A stretch of DNA of 64,000 nt from Chelatococcus reniformis (GTDB lineage: Bacteria > Pseudomonadota > Alphaproteobacteria > Rhizobiales > Beijerinckiaceae): the NCBI RefSeq assembly GCF_014640075.1, contig NZ_BMGG01000006.1, forward strand, positions 40,165-104,164. The letters are read 5' to 3'. How positions within the stretch are numbered: the first letter of the stretch is position 1; each line of letters opens with the position of its first letter. The notes beneath the pieces were generated by a model, which saw only the letters and a list, made by a program, of their open reading frames with translations, did not search any database and was not told where the DNA came from. Below are positions 63,270 through 64,000 of the stretch, piece after piece. Position numbers and translations under genes: made by a program.

Positions 63270-64000
63270 ATGGGTCTGAAGACACCTGAGCAATATATCG
63301 AATCGCTGCGGGACGGCCGCGTCACCTATTGGGATGGCGAGAACATCGCGGACATCACCAAGAATGCCCGCTTCAAGGTGCCGCTGGCCCTGGTTGCCAA
63401 CGACTACAAATACGACGACCCGGATCTGGGTCACCTGCGCCGCTACACCACCGAGGACGGCAGCGAGGCGCACCGGATCTACGAGGTGCCGCGCACGGCC
63501 GAAGACCTGAACAAGCGCGTCGAGCTGCTGCAGCACACCTCGATCGGCACGGCCGTCTCCGGCGTGTTCATGGCCCTGATGCAGGTCAAGGACGCGATAG
63601 CCGAGGTCAACCCGATGTACGCCGAGAACATCGAGCGTATGTACAAGTATTGCCGCGACAACGATCTGCGCGGGGCCGAGGTGATCACCGACCCCAAGGG
63701 CGACCGCAAGCGCCGCGCCCACGAGCAGGACGATCCCGATCTCTACGTCCGCATCGTCGAGCGCCGCAAGGACGGCATCGTCGTGCGGGGCGCCAAGCTG
63801 CACATCACCGCCGCCTCGGTGATCCACGAGCTGGTTGTCATGCCGACCAAGGGCATGCGCCAGGACGAGACCGACTATGCCGTCTCGTTCTCGATTCCGG
63901 TCAATGCCCCGGGCGTCAAGATCATCAACCGCAGCTTCGCCCCGGCCGAGCTCAACGCCTTCGACTATCCGGCCAGCGCCCACCACAGCATGCCCGAAGG
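63270..64000 (+). CDS. HpaB-family flavin-dependent monooxygenase, 3' end outside the window
   Basis: The frame starts at ATG 63270 (GGGAGG six bases upstream) and is still open at the right edge, giving 243 visible residues. KTPEQYIESLRDGRVTYWDG at the N terminus, KDGIVVRGAKLHITAASVIH near 170-190 and VNAPGVKIINRSFAP are typical of the HpaB N/HpaB family (4-hydroxyphenylacetate 3-monooxygenase and relatives). These use reduced FAD/FMN and oxygen to ortho-hydroxylate phenols. No Fe-S Cys pair of the 4-hydroxybutyryl-CoA dehydratase branch is seen in the visible part. The flavin reductase gene upstream is its likely partner. Confidence 0.92.
   Translation, partial: MGLKTPEQYIESLRDGRVTYWDGENIADITKNARFKVPLALVANDYKYDDPDLGHLRRYTTEDGSEAHRIYEVPRTAEDLNKRVELLQHTSIGTAVSGVFMALMQVKDAIAEVNPMYAENIERMYKYCRDNDLRGAEVITDPKGDRKRRAHEQDDPDLYVRIVERRKDGIVVRGAKLHITAASVIHELVVMPTKGMRQDETDYAVSFSIPVNAPGVKIINRSFAPAELNAFDYPASAHHSMPE

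Overview
The window is high-GC DNA with dense genes, frequent ATGA/GTGA start-stop overlaps, TTG/GTG starts and alphaproteobacterial-type gene content. A polysaccharide OPX protein, HAE1 efflux, a LivH-LivM fusion, many CaiB and acyl-CoA dehydrogenase genes, and dispersed AGAGCGTTTTCG hairpin repeats point to a soil or plant-associated alphaproteobacterium, probably Hyphomicrobiales. That placement is an inference; no rRNA or other marker gene is present. I saw no tRNA, CRISPR array or intact insertion sequence.

Region 1 (1-10.2 kb) is an exopolysaccharide locus: a Wzy/WaaL-like membrane protein (cut by the left edge), a methyltransferase, three GT4-type glycosyltransferases (two of them divergent paralogues), a GT2 glycosyltransferase, an OPX export protein, and a LuxR-type regulator whose receiver domain lacks its phosphorylation residues. 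A 1-kb non-coding stretch with a perfect palindrome follows.

Region 2 (11.2-20.5 kb) holds nicotinamidase, a DUF763 protein, an RND/MFP efflux pair, two doubtful small secreted proteins and an alpha/beta hydrolase.

Region 3 (20.6-41.4 kb) is a long plus-strand catabolic cluster. A branched-chain-type ABC importer (binding protein, fused LivH-LivM permease, LivG, LivF) is followed by a CaiB CoA-transferase, a VOC protein, four acyl-CoA dehydrogenases arranged as two large/small pairs (one frameshifted in a C9 tract), an SDR, an MDR reductase, an acyl-CoA synthetase, a double-domain CaiB protein and a luciferase-like monooxygenase. It looks like import, CoA activation and beta-oxidation-like breakdown of a cyclic or branched carboxylic acid. 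The substrate is not visible from the sequence.

Region 4 (41.5-53.4 kb) contains a GST, an NTF2-like protein, a LysR regulator, a TRIC-type membrane protein, a Tsx-like porin, a three-gene molybdenum hydroxylase operon ending in an unusual ABM-ABM-membrane protein, an AraC regulator and a DMT exporter with a very histidine-rich tail.

Region 5 (53.5-64 kb) carries an acyl-CoA synthetase divergent from an orphan binding protein, a quinone oxidoreductase, a small lower-GC insertion with a NucS-like nuclease fused to an EVE-like domain plus an Mrr-N-like winged-helix protein (candidate defence module), dodecin, a PRISE-type SDR, and a TetR regulator divergent from a flavin reductase plus HpaB-type monooxygenase pair (cut by the right edge). 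A near-identical 17-bp palindrome lies in the synthetase/binding-protein intergenic region and in the TetR/flavin-reductase intergenic region. This suggests one TetR regulon joining uptake, CoA activation and hydroxylation of a probably phenolic acid.
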